A stretch of DNA of 64,000 bases, taken from the NCBI GenBank assembly GCA_035772735.1, contig JASDFA010000010.1, positions 131,691,001-131,755,000 on the forward strand, written 5' to 3'. Shown piece by piece: positions 1 to 10,699 of this stretch. Both the position numbers and the translations under genes were made by a program. Source of the stretch: Datura wrightii. Taxonomy: Eukaryota > Streptophyta > Magnoliopsida > Solanales > Solanaceae. Below the pieces are notes generated by a model that had not been told where the DNA came from, did no database searches, and saw only the letters and a program-made list of their open reading frames with translations. How positions within the stretch are numbered: position 1 is the first letter of the stretch; every line of letters starts with the position of its first letter.

Positions 1-464
1 CCCAACGGGTCATTGTGTCGAGTCGTCATCTCCACTGGAGAAGTTGCTAAGATCCCTGAACTTGACATTGCGGGTGGTCACAATGACTCATTGTGTGATA
101 CAATGAGTCATTGTTGCCACTCTTTATCACTGAAGGAGGTTTCTGGGAATCCCAATAATCGACTCACACCACAAGTCCTTGTACCATACGATGATTCGTT
201 GGTAGGGTCATGGGTTCCTAGAAAAGGGAGTTCTGAGATGGGGACCAACAAGTGATAGGACAACTCGTTTTCTCTCACAATAGGTCATTCCATGTCCCGT
301 TGGTTCCGGAAGGACCACGGCAGGGCTGACCATGACTGAGACAATGGGTCATTGGAGTTGACCACGACTCGTTGTCTCGGTCGTTCTGAGGAAACTTTTC
401 TAGATTCTTCTGGATTTTTCTTGCAAGGTCTAAGTTTGGTCTAGAAAAGTTTCGGGGTGTTACA
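1..464 (-). repeat. E1 3' LTR, U3 part, cut by window edge
   Basis: On the minus strand the LTR starts with TGTAACACCCCG (reverse complement ends at 464), directly after a purine-rich tract. It contains many short inverted words: CAATGACTCATTG-like units at about 80-115, ACGACTCGT at 364-372 and CGAGTCGT at 19-26. The same word family fills the U3 of the E7, E8, E12 and E15 LTRs. Confidence 0.75.
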
Positions 465-480
465 TTATCTCCCCCCAGGA
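465..480 (-). promoter_or_regulatory. E1 polypurine tract
   Basis: The minus strand reads CCTGGGGGGAGATAA immediately before the LTR start. This is the expected primer for plus-strand DNA synthesis. Confidence 0.75.
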
Positions 481-717
481 TCATTCATCCGCGAATGAAG
501 TCTAAAACTGCTGGATAATTAGGAAAGGAGCTATAATTCCCAGACTGAGGCTATGAACTGATTCTTGAAGGAGTAACTGACTCCGAACTGACATAACCAT
601 GCTAATAGAGTTAATGCAACTAAAATGCACATTGAAAATCTGAATAGAGCTGATGAGTACGGAACTAAATAGGGTATTGAGGAGGAATTTAGTGTATGAT
701 GTTGGAACTGAACTGGA

Positions 718-1096
718 AGGGAAGAAATAAGGGTATCTAGCCATTATGTCTGCTTCTGCTTCATATATGGCTCCCTCAACTGGCTGGTTCAAGCGACTTC
801 CTTGTTTCTCAGCTTACCAACCTGACAGTCAAGGATCTAAACTGGGACCTCTTCATAAGAGAGACTATCCTTTACTCCCACACTGTCTAGTGGCACAACT
901 AAAGTTGGATCACCAGTGCACTTCTTCAATAGTGACACATGGAAGACTGGGTGCATAGATGCTAACTCCAGAGGTAATTCTAACTCATATGCCACACTGC
1001 CAAGTTGCTTCAGAATTCTATAGTGTCCCACATATCTCAGACTAAGTTTCCCTTTCTTCCCAAACCTCATCACCCCCTTAATGGGTGAAATTTTCA
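718..1096 (-). pseudogene. E1 pol C-terminus: integrase tail and chromodomain, broken
   Basis: The minus strand encodes the end of a chromovirus polyprotein. From about 1096 to 837 comes the integrase C-terminal part with the family motifs MRFGKKGKL and HPVFHVSLLKKC. An in-frame TAG follows, then the words KLRNKEVA. The next stretch of about 20 bases present in relatives (the VKVLWRN segment) is missing, and the frame shifts. The chromodomain tail reappears in another frame with EAEADIMARYPYFFP, ending near 725. In related elements the chromodomain is thought to guide integration to heterochromatin. The fragment starts within a lysine-rich block (KISPIKGV) at the junction near 1096, so everything upstream is lost. 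Confidence 0.75.
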
Positions 1097-1322
1097 GTTA
1101 TATTTTCTTTCAGTTATTTTAGAGTTAGTTGGGGTCTTGTCCCAGCAACTCATCAGATAGATGGCTTTTAGACACAGACAGAGTTTTCATATTTATAGTT
1201 TTGTTTTAGTTGTATAAAACTTACTACTTAGTTCTTCTTCATAAATGTTTTATTTTATTATTTTGAAGCTTCCTCTATGTCTTTACTTAGAATGTCAGTG
1301 TTATGATAGATCATGGGTTGAC
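1097..1322 (+). repeat. LTR 3'-tail fragment, plus orientation
   Basis: The run 'gagttagttgggg...tcccagcaactcatcagatag' and the later 'catgggttgact' follow, in order, the last 250 bases of the E7 and E12 5' LTRs (about 31640-31860 and 55850-56040). It has no LTR ends of its own. It is wedged between E1 pol and the E2 PTMD pseudogene, so it looks like a product of deletion or recombination. Confidence 0.5.
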
Positions 1323-1797
1323 TCAAGTTACTTGTGATTCCAAGTACTGTGTCTCATCCAGGGTATAGAGTCGGGGCCTGACAGGTGCACCAACTAACCT
1401 ATTCAAATCAATAGGCAAAAATTTATACATTAGTCCCCTAATTCTCTCCTTTGGTTCCCAATTAGCAAGGAATTCCCTCACCATAATCAAATTACAATCA
1501 CTCAAAGAATCAAATACAAAACCATGACCAAGAGTGTGTAATCTATATACCATGTGAGAGAAAACTAGTGTTAAGCAGTTCTTATCGATAGACATATTAT
1601 GTAAGTGTTTGAATTCTTTATTCTCTTTAAACCATTTTTTTACCGTCTTGCTCCCTAACCCAACAGAGCCCATAACGCCTCAATGGTTGTGGTGCCATCC
1701 TCATATCCTTATGCTCCTTTTCACTAGTTCTCCTTGCTCTTTTTGACCTATGGCTTGAAGAAGCCACTCCTTTCCCCTTACTTAGTTCTAGTGCCAT
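1323..1797 (-). pseudogene. E2 PTMD (putative plant transposon protein) gene, N-terminal half, frameshifted
   Basis: The minus-strand ATG at 1797 opens a basic N-terminus (MALELSKGKG, then a Lys/Arg-rich stretch) followed by RRYGLCWVREQDGKK. At a run of seven A (1635-1641) this frame goes out of register and stops. The next frame continues the same protein with KKWFKENKEF, then CNLIMVREFLANWEP and LNRLVGAP. The E11 copy (45180-44332) has the equivalents GKKWYAKHKENKY, CNLHLIREFYANWNP and LNAIIGAR in the same order, so the family call is firm. I recognise it as the domain annotated in Solanaceae as 'putative plant transposon protein'; its biochemical role is unknown to me. The C-terminal half is lost at the junction near 1322. 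A sequencing error in the homopolymer is possible. Confidence 0.75.
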
Positions 1798-1978
1798 TTA
1801 TGGAGTTTTCACAAGAAAAATGTTATACTTTGTGTTGTTGGTGAAAATGTTTGGAGGAATTTGAAGAAAAGATGAAGTTTTGGAGATTTTCTGATGAATA
1901 ATGGGGTGTGCGGTGCGGGTCTACTGCAAATGAGCTAAAAAAATTAGGTCTTGGCCTTTTAAAGTACTGCCATGGGCT

Positions 1979-2200
1979 GGTATTTATAGTTTTAGCCTCC
2001 AAGTTTTCTGCCTAAAATCCCTCTCTGCGGCGTGCACTGCTTTGCCTGGCTTGTGCATCGTGGCATTCATTGCTTGGGACGGCTTGTGCGTCGCCTCAGG
2101 TCATGTGACACCTCAGCTTGCGCCTTGTGCTTCTTGGCCTGTGCGCTGCCCTATGCACTTGTTCAGCTATTTTGCACCCCGTTTTCAACATTCTTTCTCA
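1979..2200 (-). promoter_or_regulatory. E2 PTMD leader: TATA-like box and GC-rich inverted-word block
   Basis: The minus strand reads CTATAAATACC at 1979-1989, about 180 bases upstream of the PTMD start codon. Directly upstream of it (about 2025-2200) is a GC-rich block built from words such as gcgtgc, cttgtgc and gtgcgctgcc. This is the arrangement seen at LTR promoters elsewhere in the window, which suggests an internal promoter. That is inference; no transcript evidence is available. Confidence 0.45.
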
Positions 2201-2277
2201 AAAATTATGGTTTATGACTTAACTCCTACACACTTGAATGAACACATCAATTATGGAAAAAAATAAAAAATTATCTG

Positions 2278-2310
2278 GGTTGCCTCCCATGTAGTGCCTG
2301 ATTTAACGTT
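2278..2310 (-). other. Conserved box downstream of PR in Athila-like elements
   Basis: The plus strand reads gggttgcctcccatgtagtg followed by cctgatttaacgtt. Nearly the same box follows the gag-PR gene in E11 (46470-46504). From memory, a TGGGAGGCAACCC-type box marks the region after gag-pol in Athila-like elements. In E2 it lies close to the primer site, so gag and PR have been deleted between them. Confidence 0.55.
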
Positions 2311-2498
2311 GAGGCATGACATAAGTATCTTGATTACTCCAACTTCATCAAGATACCTATTGAGATCATGGTAACATTTTGGCCGCTTGTTTTACTGCAC
2401 TAACATGTGACACGTCAGAAAAAGGAAATGAAAATATAAAATAGGAAATAAAGATCAAAAGTTAAACACAAGTACTTAATCTAATTCTAAGTCGTATT

Positions 2499-2514
2499 CC
2501 CCGGCAACGGCGCC
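2499..2514 (-). promoter_or_regulatory. E2 primer binding site, tRNA-Asp type
   Basis: The minus strand reads TGGCGCCGTTGCCGGG, the classic complement of a plant tRNA-Asp 3' end used by Athila-like elements. It lies six bases inside the LTR end at 2521, which fixes E2 as a minus-strand element with its 5' LTR at 2521-3903. Confidence 0.8.
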
Positions 2515-2520
2515 ACATTT

Positions 2521-3903
2521 TGATATCGCTCAAACTCACACTCATGAAAAAGTATGAAGTGGACGTTTTTAATAAAGACCCCAACAAAGAGTTTGTGGTC
2601 AATCCCATAGTGAATAAGCTCAGGATATAGAAGAACGTTAGCATTTAAGCTTTTAAGTCAATTATCTCCAAAAGGGGGAATTTCTAAAAGTACAATTAGC
2701 AATGCTGAGAATTTGAATGTTGATTCCAAATTAATGCAATTAACTAGGGTGAATGTTCCCCATGAATTCATAACAACATCGGGTTTTACACTTATGATCG
2801 ATCCCAACACCTTACTTGTAGAACTGATAACTAGGATTCATCCAAACGACTAGTTCATTCTTATTGGATGACAATACTCAATTTCCCGGTTAGGTCTCAT
2901 GAGCAATTTCAATTGGACCATTATCAATTTGTTCAAAATTAACTATCCTGCAACCATAGCTCAAGTTATACAATGATCATAAAGAATCAACGATTTGTTG
3001 TGCTTCTCTTTTCCTAATCTCTACCTCCTTGGATCAAGCAAGTAGAGAACTCAAGCAAGTCCTAACATTACACACCGTTAAGAAATATTTAAGAAAAAGA
3101 GAAGACAATGCAAGAGTTTAGTATTGGTTTAGAATCACGTCATGTAAACCCTAGTTTGTTAAATTACAACGATTCCCACAACCCTAGTTGTGGAGGTTTT
3201 ATCGTCTCATAATTATAAGTAAACTAATAATATTCATAGAAAAACACATAAATTAATACTTACAATGATGATTGAAAGAAAACCTATTTGGAATATTGCA
3301 CGAAATAAGGAAGAACAATTCAACAAGTATCTCAATGTATTTTGTTAAATAGAACTTCTAACTCCCAATTGTCTAAAACTACTCTAAAAATTGGCTCCCT
3401 GTTACAAACAAACAAAGGGTATTTATAATAGTAGATTTGTGCATTCTTTGTTCCTTCATGGATTTGATTTGGGATTTGTAGCTCCTTTTCCTCGTTGAAG
3501 TAGGATTCACTTGTTGGCACCTGGACAGACTGGCATGCCTCGCTGGTCATCATGCTGCTTTAGAGCTGCGTCACGCACTGCATTGCGCAGTTAGGCCTAT
3601 GCCTCACACCTATGATTGAGCAGTAAGGCCTGTGCACCGCACTGCTGGTCGTGCAGGTGTGCCAATGTAGTGCTATATGCTATGATCTTGATATGTTCAA
3701 TCCAACTTCTTCACCTTCGTTCCAAAAGCCTTAAATACACCCAAATCCATCACTTTTAGCCTGAAAGCATCTAATCATGTGTGTTAGCACTTTTACACAA
3801 ATATATATCACAAAAGACATGAAAACACACATAATTTATTTTCAAAATAGAGTAAAGTATGGGCTAAATATGGCTAAGAAGTGCGTAAATACACCCTTCA
3901 TCA
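2521..3903 (-). repeat. E2 5' LTR
   Basis: TGATATCGCTC at the left end and TTCATCA at the right end parallel the termini of solo LTR E10 (TGATAACGCTC and GTACATCA), and the two align along their length. A TATA-like box, TATAAATACCC on the minus strand, lies at about 3419-3429. A GC-rich block of ctgcg/gcgcag words lies upstream of it (about 3530-3665). The 3' LTR of E2 is not in the window. No target duplication can be checked, since the left end of E2 is truncated. Confidence 0.75.
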
Positions 3904-4407
3904 CCTGTACAACAATTTTTTTGCAAACTTTCATACATCGTTATTTCAGCTCTTGGGGTACATCCATATTTTGTTAAAGGCTTCGCACACCATAATTATT
4001 CCATAAATCATATGAATGACCACATCCTTATATTTAGAACCAATTTTCTTACATACTAAGGTTGGAAATCCTTTCTAAAGGTGCGAGGTATTACATTCAT
4101 ATTCCAGATCGTGCTATAGAGCGAGCCTTAAGACTTAAATCTAACTCATGCATTACTATGAATTTCATCTCTTGATTTTAAATATTTGTAAAACAGAAGA
4201 TGACAGTAAGCCAGAGGGATAGTAGTAATACTAATTCTACAACAGGGGTAAAGGCTAATGAGTTACCTAGGACCACAATATGCAGATAAGATCCTTGGGT
4301 TACTCATCTTGCCTACCCACTAGGGTATCATCTCCTCCACCGAAATGAATCTAATAGGGAACCCTAAACCTTTACCACCTTAGAAGACAAATTCTCTAGA
4401 TGCAAAG
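3904..4407 (+). pseudogene. E4 leader and gag N-terminus, interrupted by E3
   Basis: From 4199 the plus strand has ATGACAGTAAGCCAGAGGG and the start of a Ser/Thr/Asn-rich gag-like N-terminus, with stops before 4400. Upstream (3904-4198) is a leader or LTR tail. The words ending in GAGGTATTACA at about 4102 mirror the LTR start TGTAATACC seen at 15555, so this could be the 5' LTR end of the same element; I am not sure. The frame is cut at 4407 by E3 and resumes at 14426 after the duplicated CAAAG. Confidence 0.5.
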
Positions 4408-5477
4408 TGTCACACCCCGCCTTGGGGGGTATGACTGGCACCTGGTGCCCTACTAGAACCTGAACTGCTAGACTACTGAGCCTAAGCACATCTGGTGCCT
4501 GGCTGGCTCTAACTCAAATGCAAGGAAACAACGGGCTATATAATGGCTTTAAATACAGCCTCCGGCCGACTAGGCCTATAGCCACCTGTATGAAACTTCA
4601 GCTAACCAGAAACATACTTACAAGGGGGAAACCTATGCGAGCCGACAAGGCCACCATGCTGTCTAGTTATCTGTAACCCCACAATAAAATGCTAAATAAC
4701 TACATGACCGGCAAGGTCACCACTATTGTCAAACTAAGGCCTCACACGGCCAACATAAACTGAAATGCTAAACAGCCATAACAAACTGCACAGCCTCACA
4801 CGACCGGCTCAACTGACCACAAGGAAATATATACAAACTGCAAGCCTCTAGGAGTACTGATAAGATGGTCGGGACAGGGCCCCGACCTACTCGTACTGTA
4901 CAACAAAAGAGAAATGATATAAACCTCTGAAATATCAAGCTCCGGATGACAGGAGCTGGTGACTCTGCGCTGGCTAGGATCACGAGGGATCGCCTCCTCG
5001 TCTATGAGTACCTGCAGGCAAGTAATGCAGCACCCCTCTGGGCGTCAGCACCACTAGTACCGAGTATGCAAAGCAACTGAAATAATACAACTGAATACAA
5101 ATAACATAACTAACAAGTCTGTGAGCAGAAGATAACTGAATCTGAAGAGATGATAGGAACTAGATCAAACCTTTCTGCACTGATAGGCAGGAGCGTGTCT
5201 GTAGTCACGACGGCCTACTGTCTATTAACTAATATATATAAAGCACATAAATACATATACATTTAGCAAGCAAGAGCCAATACCAACCCTCATAAGTCGG
5301 ATGGCGCCAAGCAAGCAAACAATCTATATACCCCTACCCGGGTCAAAACCAACCAAAAATAAGTCACTCCACTCATCTGCTCACCTCGGAGCTCCTCTAC
5401 GGGCCCCCTGGGTCTCCGGCTCGGGCCATAGCCTCTGATATAAGCAACCGTGTCTGGGTCCGGAGGACTCCTGTGTA

Positions 5478-5650
5478 GACAGTAACAGATAGGGTCTGGA
5501 TCCCCCGACACAAACTCAACGGGGCTATCTGAAACCGGAGCTACACCCATAATAACTGAATGTACAGACAGTAACAGATAGGGTCTGGTTCCCTGGACAC
5601 AAAACTCAACAAGGCTATCCGAAACCGGAGCTGCACCTGTAATGCTGATC
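5478..5650 (-). repeat. Tandem 89-base duplication inside E3 LTR
   Basis: The segment starting gacagtaacagatagggtct at 5478 recurs at 5567 with small differences. The other LTR has the same pair starting at 12847 and 12936, so the duplication predates the insertion of E3. Confidence 0.8.
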
Positions 5651-6822
5651 AGACTGCTATGGGAAAAGCTTCATCCTATCTTCGTCCAAGCTGGGGACGG
5701 CATGCCACCCCTCGGAGTGACGTAAAACCCACCCGCTCAGTGGGCGACACGATTACCAGCACAGGGGCGGCGAGGACGCTCAATAAGGTGCCTCATGCCA
5801 CATCAAGTCTCAACAAACAAATAGCACATATAAATTGCAAGCATGTATAACTAAAAAAGACTATCTGAAAGTTGATTTCTTATTCTGATTTGTTTCTGTA
5901 CTAAACTGATTCTTTAATGATTATACTGATTCTGAGATCTTTCTTTAACTGTTGGCTAATCTGTAGCCAGGGTACTATCTGTCTGAATGGCTAATCTGTA
6001 GCCAATATCTCATCTGTTTGAATGGCTAGTCTGTGGCCATGAAACTGCCTGTCTATCTAGTTTTACTTTACTAGCTTATATTCTGAAAATCTGTTTCTTT
6101 TTATTCTATAACATGCTTGCCAATCATACAATAAGCTATACTGAATCTGGAATGCTAACTCGCCCTTTAGCGCATGCTTTTCTATCTTTCGGACTAAAAT
6201 ACGATACGGCAACGCAAACCAGAATTTACTAAACTTATTCAATTCCCAACATTCAACTCCGAGAATTTCAAATACGGAGTTTACTATGATTCACAAAGCT
6301 AAGACTTACTAACTTGCCGAAGAACAACTTCACATACCTTAACCTCGAGTTCTCCAGTCGGACGAGGCTCGGTCAGTATTCCAGCTAAATCTCCCAACTG
6401 CACTCATAAACACATCAATTAGTACTAAATACAACACTATTCTGAAGGACGGCGTCACTTTCGATATAATTATAGCCTAAACTTAGGCTTATCGAAAGAT
6501 GGTCGAAAACTTGCTATTTTCCAGAAGTCCAGAAGGGAGAAGTATCCACTTCATAGCTAGGAGCACCTAGACACTAGTTTGGAGCAATTCTACTTACCTT
6601 AGTCTGGTAGCTCGACGATTCGTCGGCCTTATTTCGCGAAACAAAATCCGTAGGAATGCTCCCTGCTGCTAATTACCACGGTATCAGGAGTTAATTTAAG
6701 TTTGGACTACGTTTGGCAACGTAATCGAATGATAATATCTTCACCTTCTTCGTCTCTCTCTGTTTGCTGCGAATTTTCTGGAAATTATATTGAATGAGTT
6801 GATTTAAAACCGAAGTGGGGCT

Positions 6823-6900
6823 TTATATACTTGGGCCTGGACGTGTCACAGAGCCAACGCGGAGGCTCCACCTCCGTGACACGTTGCCATCGCGGAGGGG
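6823..6900 (-). promoter_or_regulatory. E3 LTR promoter: hairpin block plus TATA box
   Basis: The minus strand has TATATAAAG at about 6823-6831. Just upstream are the arms CGTGTCACAGAG (6842-6853) and CCTCCGTGACACG (6871-6883) around a loop containing AACGCGG, and CGCGGAGGGG follows. The partner LTR has the same layout at about 14194-14275 with more decay in the first arm. Confidence 0.6.
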
Positions 6901-7047
6901 CTCTGCCCCGGCTCCTTCCACAATGGTTCGACCGATTACTCATCCGATCCTTTCCCGGGCCTTTCTCTAGCACGTATGGCTTTCAAATATGCTTAACCAA
7001 CGCGCGAATAGGCCATCTAGGTGCTGGGAATCTTACGGGGTGTAACA

Positions 7048-7062
7048 TTCTCCCCCCTTAAG
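7048..7062 (-). promoter_or_regulatory. E3 polypurine tract
   Basis: The minus strand reads TTAAGGGGGGAGAA immediately before the 3' LTR start TGTTACACC. Confidence 0.8.
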
Positions 7063-7304
7063 AACATTCGTCCCCGAATGAAACCGTTATTTGGAGGACT
7101 ATTCAATTAGCTCAACTTGTTTCTAAGAAAATTTCGACAGAGTTTCCCCTGTAATATGGACTATCGCAAAAACCTGAAACACAGAAAAGTCCAATACAGG
7201 TACTGCACACAATACTTTAAGACTCACTTGATAGCTAAACATCAATCTTTCTCATTTATACACACACAAGCATAAGTAATAACACGGACATACCTGTCGC
7301 TTGA

Positions 7305-8844
7305 CTAGGCCTGGAATAAGTGAGGATATCTGGCTTTCATATCTTCCTCAGCCTCCCACGTCATCTCCTCTCGGTTCCTGTTACGCCACAATACCTTAAC
7401 AGACGCAATATCTTTAGTTCTTAATTTACGAATCTGTCTGTCTAAGATAGCCACTGGAACCTCTTCATAGGCCAGCTCTTCTGTAACCTGGATATCCTGG
7501 AATGGGACTGCTCTGGATGGGTCTCCTATGCATTTCCTCAGCATAGACACATGAAAGACTGGATAAACGGATTCTAATTCTGGAGGCAAGTTCAACTCAT
7601 ATGCTACTCGACCTATTCTTTGACGAATCTGATAAGGCCCAACAAACCTCGGACTGAGCTTACCTTTCTTGCCGAATCTCATCACCCCTTTCATTGGGGA
7701 TATTTTCAAAAATACCCAGTCATTCGCATCAAACTCCAGGTCTCTGCGTCGCACATCTGCATATGATTTCTGGCGGCTTTGTGCAGTCAGTAAGCGTTCT
7801 CGGTAAGCTTTACCTTTTCCTCTGACTGTTGAACAATGTCTGGCCCAACCAGCGCTGATTCTCCTACTTCAAACCAACCAATCGGCGATCTGCATTTTCG
7901 CCCGTATAATGCCTCGAAAGGTGCCATCTGGATGGTTGAGTGATAGCTGTTATTATAAGAAAATTCAATTAACGGCAAATGCTCGTCCCAGCTACCTCCA
8001 AAATCTAGCACACATGCTCGCAGCATGTCTTCGAGCATCTGAATAGTGCGCTCAGCCTGTCCATCTATCTGAGGGTGGAATGTTGTGCTCAAATTAATCT
8101 GCGTTCCCAGACCTCTCTGAAACGACTGCCAAAATCTAGCCGTAAACTGTGCTCCCCTGTCCGAAATAATGGATACTGGTACTCCATGCAACTTGACTAT
8201 TTCTCGGATATACAACTCCGCATAATCTTCGGCCGAGAAGGTAGTTCTTACCGGCAGGAAATGAGCTGATTTTGTCAATCTGTCAACTATCACCCATATA
8301 GAGTCATGTCTGTGTTTAGTACGGGGTAATCCTGCTACAAAATCCATATTCACTACTTCCCATTTCCAGAGAGGCACAGCTATGTCCTGAGTCAAACCGC
8401 TTGGTGTCTAGTGTTCCGCTTTTACCTGTTGGCAGTTAGGACACTGGGCTACAAATTCGGCAATTTCTCTTTTCATACCTGGCCACCAGTAATTCTCCTT
8501 GATATCATGGTACATTTTCGTCGCACTGGGGTGAAGAGAATAACGGGCATAATGTACCTCGTTCATAATCTGCTGGCGGAGCCCTGAAACATCTAGAACA
8601 CATAGACGGCCTTTACAACGCAGCACTCCATCCTCTTTATCTGAAAATCTGGCACTTTACCCTGCTGGATTCTGTCTTTGAGCTGGATCAGGTCAGGATC
8701 CTCATATTGCCGTTCTTTCACTTCCACAACTAATGATGACACGGCGGTGTTCTGAATTACCGCTCTACTGTCCTCTGTTTTTGCTACACGAACGGCTAGG
8801 CTAGATAACTGATGTATATCCCTGACCAATTCCCGCTGCTCGGG
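7305..8844 (-). pseudogene. E3 integrase and chromodomain, broken
   Basis: On the minus strand the order is: zinc-binding HHCC domain (about 8626-8420, with CPNCQQVKAEH); catalytic core (8395-7790) with VDRLTKSAHF, ISDRGAQFT and GQAERTIQMLE supplying the D, D and E residues; a C-terminal domain with GVMRFGKKGKLSPRF and HPVFHV-like words; and a chromodomain with VKVLWRNRNREEMTWEAEED and ARYPHLF just before the stop near 7305. Breaks: a TAG at 8408-8410 where relatives have Gln, a frame change near 8600, and a one-base loss near 7795 that separates the core from the C-terminal part. The long C-terminal frame (7754-7305) is otherwise clean. The chromodomain places the element in the chromoviruses. 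Confidence 0.88.
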
Positions 8845-10119
8845 CTACAAATACGCCAAACTCCCCATGGACTTCCGACTGAGAGCATCTGCTACAACAT
8901 TGGCTCTCCCCGGGTGGTACAGAATATTCACGTCATAATCCTTTAACAGCTCCAACCAGCGACGTTGCCGCATATTCAACTCCCTCTGAGTGAAGATATA
9001 CTGTAGGCTCTTGTGATCTATGAAAATATCAACATGGACGCCATACAGGTAATGCCTCCACATTTTCAAGGCGTGGATCACTGTGGCTAATTCCAGGTCG
9101 TGGGTAGGGTAATTCTTTTCGTGTTTCCTCAGCTGTCTGGAAGCATACGCAATCACTTTATCATGCTGCATCAACACACAACCTAACCCAACGCCTGATG
9201 CGTCGCAATACACTGAATAACCTTCTGTACCTTCCGGTAATGCTAACACTGGGGCGGAGGTTAATCTGTCTTTTAACTCCTAGAAGCTCTGCTCGCATGC
9301 CTCTGTCCACTGAAACTTCACTGCCTTCTGTGTTAGTTTAGTCAGAGGTGCCGCTATAGTAGAGAATCCCTCGACAAATCTCCTGTAATATCCCGCTAAT
9401 CCCAGAAAGCTATGGACTTCAGTCGGAGTGGTAGGCCTAGGCCATGATTTGACTACTTCTATTTTCTGCTTGTCAACCTGTAACCAGCATCCGACACAAT
9501 GTGCCCTAGGAAGGCTACTGAGTTAAGCCAGAATTCAAACTTGGAAAACTTAGCATATAATTGGCGGTCCTTGAGGATCTGGAGTACTGTCCGTAAATGA
9601 GTCCAGTGATCTGCTTCAGAGCGAGAATACACCAGGATATCATCGATAAACACTATCATGAACAGGTCCAGGTATGGTCTGAAAATACTATTCATCAGGT
9701 CCATAAATACTGCTGGGGCATTCGTCAACCCAAAGGACATAACTAGAAATTCAAAGTGTCCATATCGGGTCCTGAACGCCGTTTTAGGAATATCTCTTTC
9801 ACATACCCGAACCTGATGATATCCAGACTGCAAGTCAATCTTAGAGAAGTATCTGGCTCCCTGTAACTGATCAAATAAATCATCTATTCTAGGGAGCAGG
9901 TACTTATTCTTTACCGTAACTTTGTTCAACTGTCGATAATCTATACACATACGGAGCGAGCCATCTTTCTTCCTCACAAAGAGAACTGGGCACCCCATGG
10001 TGAAGTACTCGGCCTGATGAAACCTTTATCTAGAAAATCTTTCAACTGCTCCTTCAACTCTCTGAGTTCTGCAGGAGCCATACGATAAGGAGGAATTGAT
10101 ATAGGTTGAGTGCCTGGTA
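8845..10119 (-). pseudogene. E3 reverse transcriptase and RNase H, broken
   Basis: RT motifs on the minus strand include LKDFLDKGFIRPSTSPWGA, KKDGSLRMCIDYRQLNK, FSKIDLQSGYHQ, VMSFGLTNAP and the catalytic FIDD at 9639-9650, which is intact. RNase H follows with YCDASGVGLGCVLMQ, THDLELATV and IDHKSLQY. Breaks: a one-base loss near 9993 (GCCCA where GCCCCA is expected), another near 9490, and TAG stops at 9280-9282 and 8845-8847, both where relatives have glutamine. In an intact element this part copies the RNA into DNA and removes the RNA strand. Here the catalytic residues survive but the frame does not. Confidence 0.88.
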
Positions 10120-10699
10120 ATAAATCAATAGCGAAATCTATTTCTCTTTCTGGGGGAATACCAGGTAACTCATCGGGAAACACATCAGGGAACTCGTTCA
10201 CCACCGGAACAGACTGGAGTGTCGGAGATTCTACTCGGACATCCTGAACCCCGACCAGGTGGTAAATACATCCCTTAGTTATCAATTTTCTTGCCTGAAG
10301 GTAGGAAATAAACCTACCTTTTGGCGTAGCGGTGCTGCCCTTCCACTCCCGCACTGCTTCTCCTGGAAAGTGGAATCGTACCGTCTTGGTCCAACATTCA
10401 ATATTGGCAAAGCACGGCACTAGCCAATCCATACCCATTATGGCATCGAAGTCTATCATTTCTAACTCGACCAGATCTACTGTGGTCTGATGGTCAGCAA
10501 CCTCTACTGTACACCCTCGGTAAATTCTTCTAGCTACGATCGAGTCACCGACGGGCGTAGATACCGAAAAGGGCTACTGTAATAATTCTGGTGCAATATT
10601 GAACTTTCGTGCCACAAATGGGGTAACATACGACAGAGTGGATCTTGGGTCAATCAATACATAAGCAGGGCAGGAACAAATAGTCATCGTACCTGTTAC
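10120..10699 (-). pseudogene. E3 aspartic protease, catalytic motif altered
   Basis: The minus strand encodes a retropepsin-like domain with AYVLIDPRSTLSYVTPF; relatives in this window have D-P/L-G at that place. The Gly of the active-site triad is Arg here (codon AGA, within 10640-10651). A TAG at 10574-10576 interrupts the frame, which resumes with IDFDAIMGMDWL and runs into the linker to RT (PGIPPEREIDFAIDLLPGTQ). Confidence 0.8.

Larger units (their letters stand above)
1..1096 (-). mobile_element. E1: 3' end of a Tekay-type Ty3/gypsy element
   Basis: Read on the minus strand, this runs from the integrase tail and chromodomain through a 3' UTR and polypurine tract into a 3' LTR that leaves the window at base 1. 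The order pol, polypurine tract, TGTAACACCCCG is that of a Ty3/gypsy 3' end. The 5' part is missing because pol stops abruptly near 1096, where a plus-strand LTR tail begins. This is a remnant, not a functional element. Confidence 0.75.
4408..7047 (-). repeat. E3 3' LTR
   Basis: It runs from TGTCACACCCCG to CGGGGTGTAACA and is the same as 11777-14420 apart from scattered changes. On the minus strand the U3 begins at 7047. The hairpin block lies at 6842-6900 and the TATA box at about 6823-6831. It carries an 89-base tandem duplication (5478-5566, repeated from 5567) and three degenerate copies of a 35-40 base unit around 'ctgaatggctaatctgtagcc' (about 5945-6045). Confidence 0.9.
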
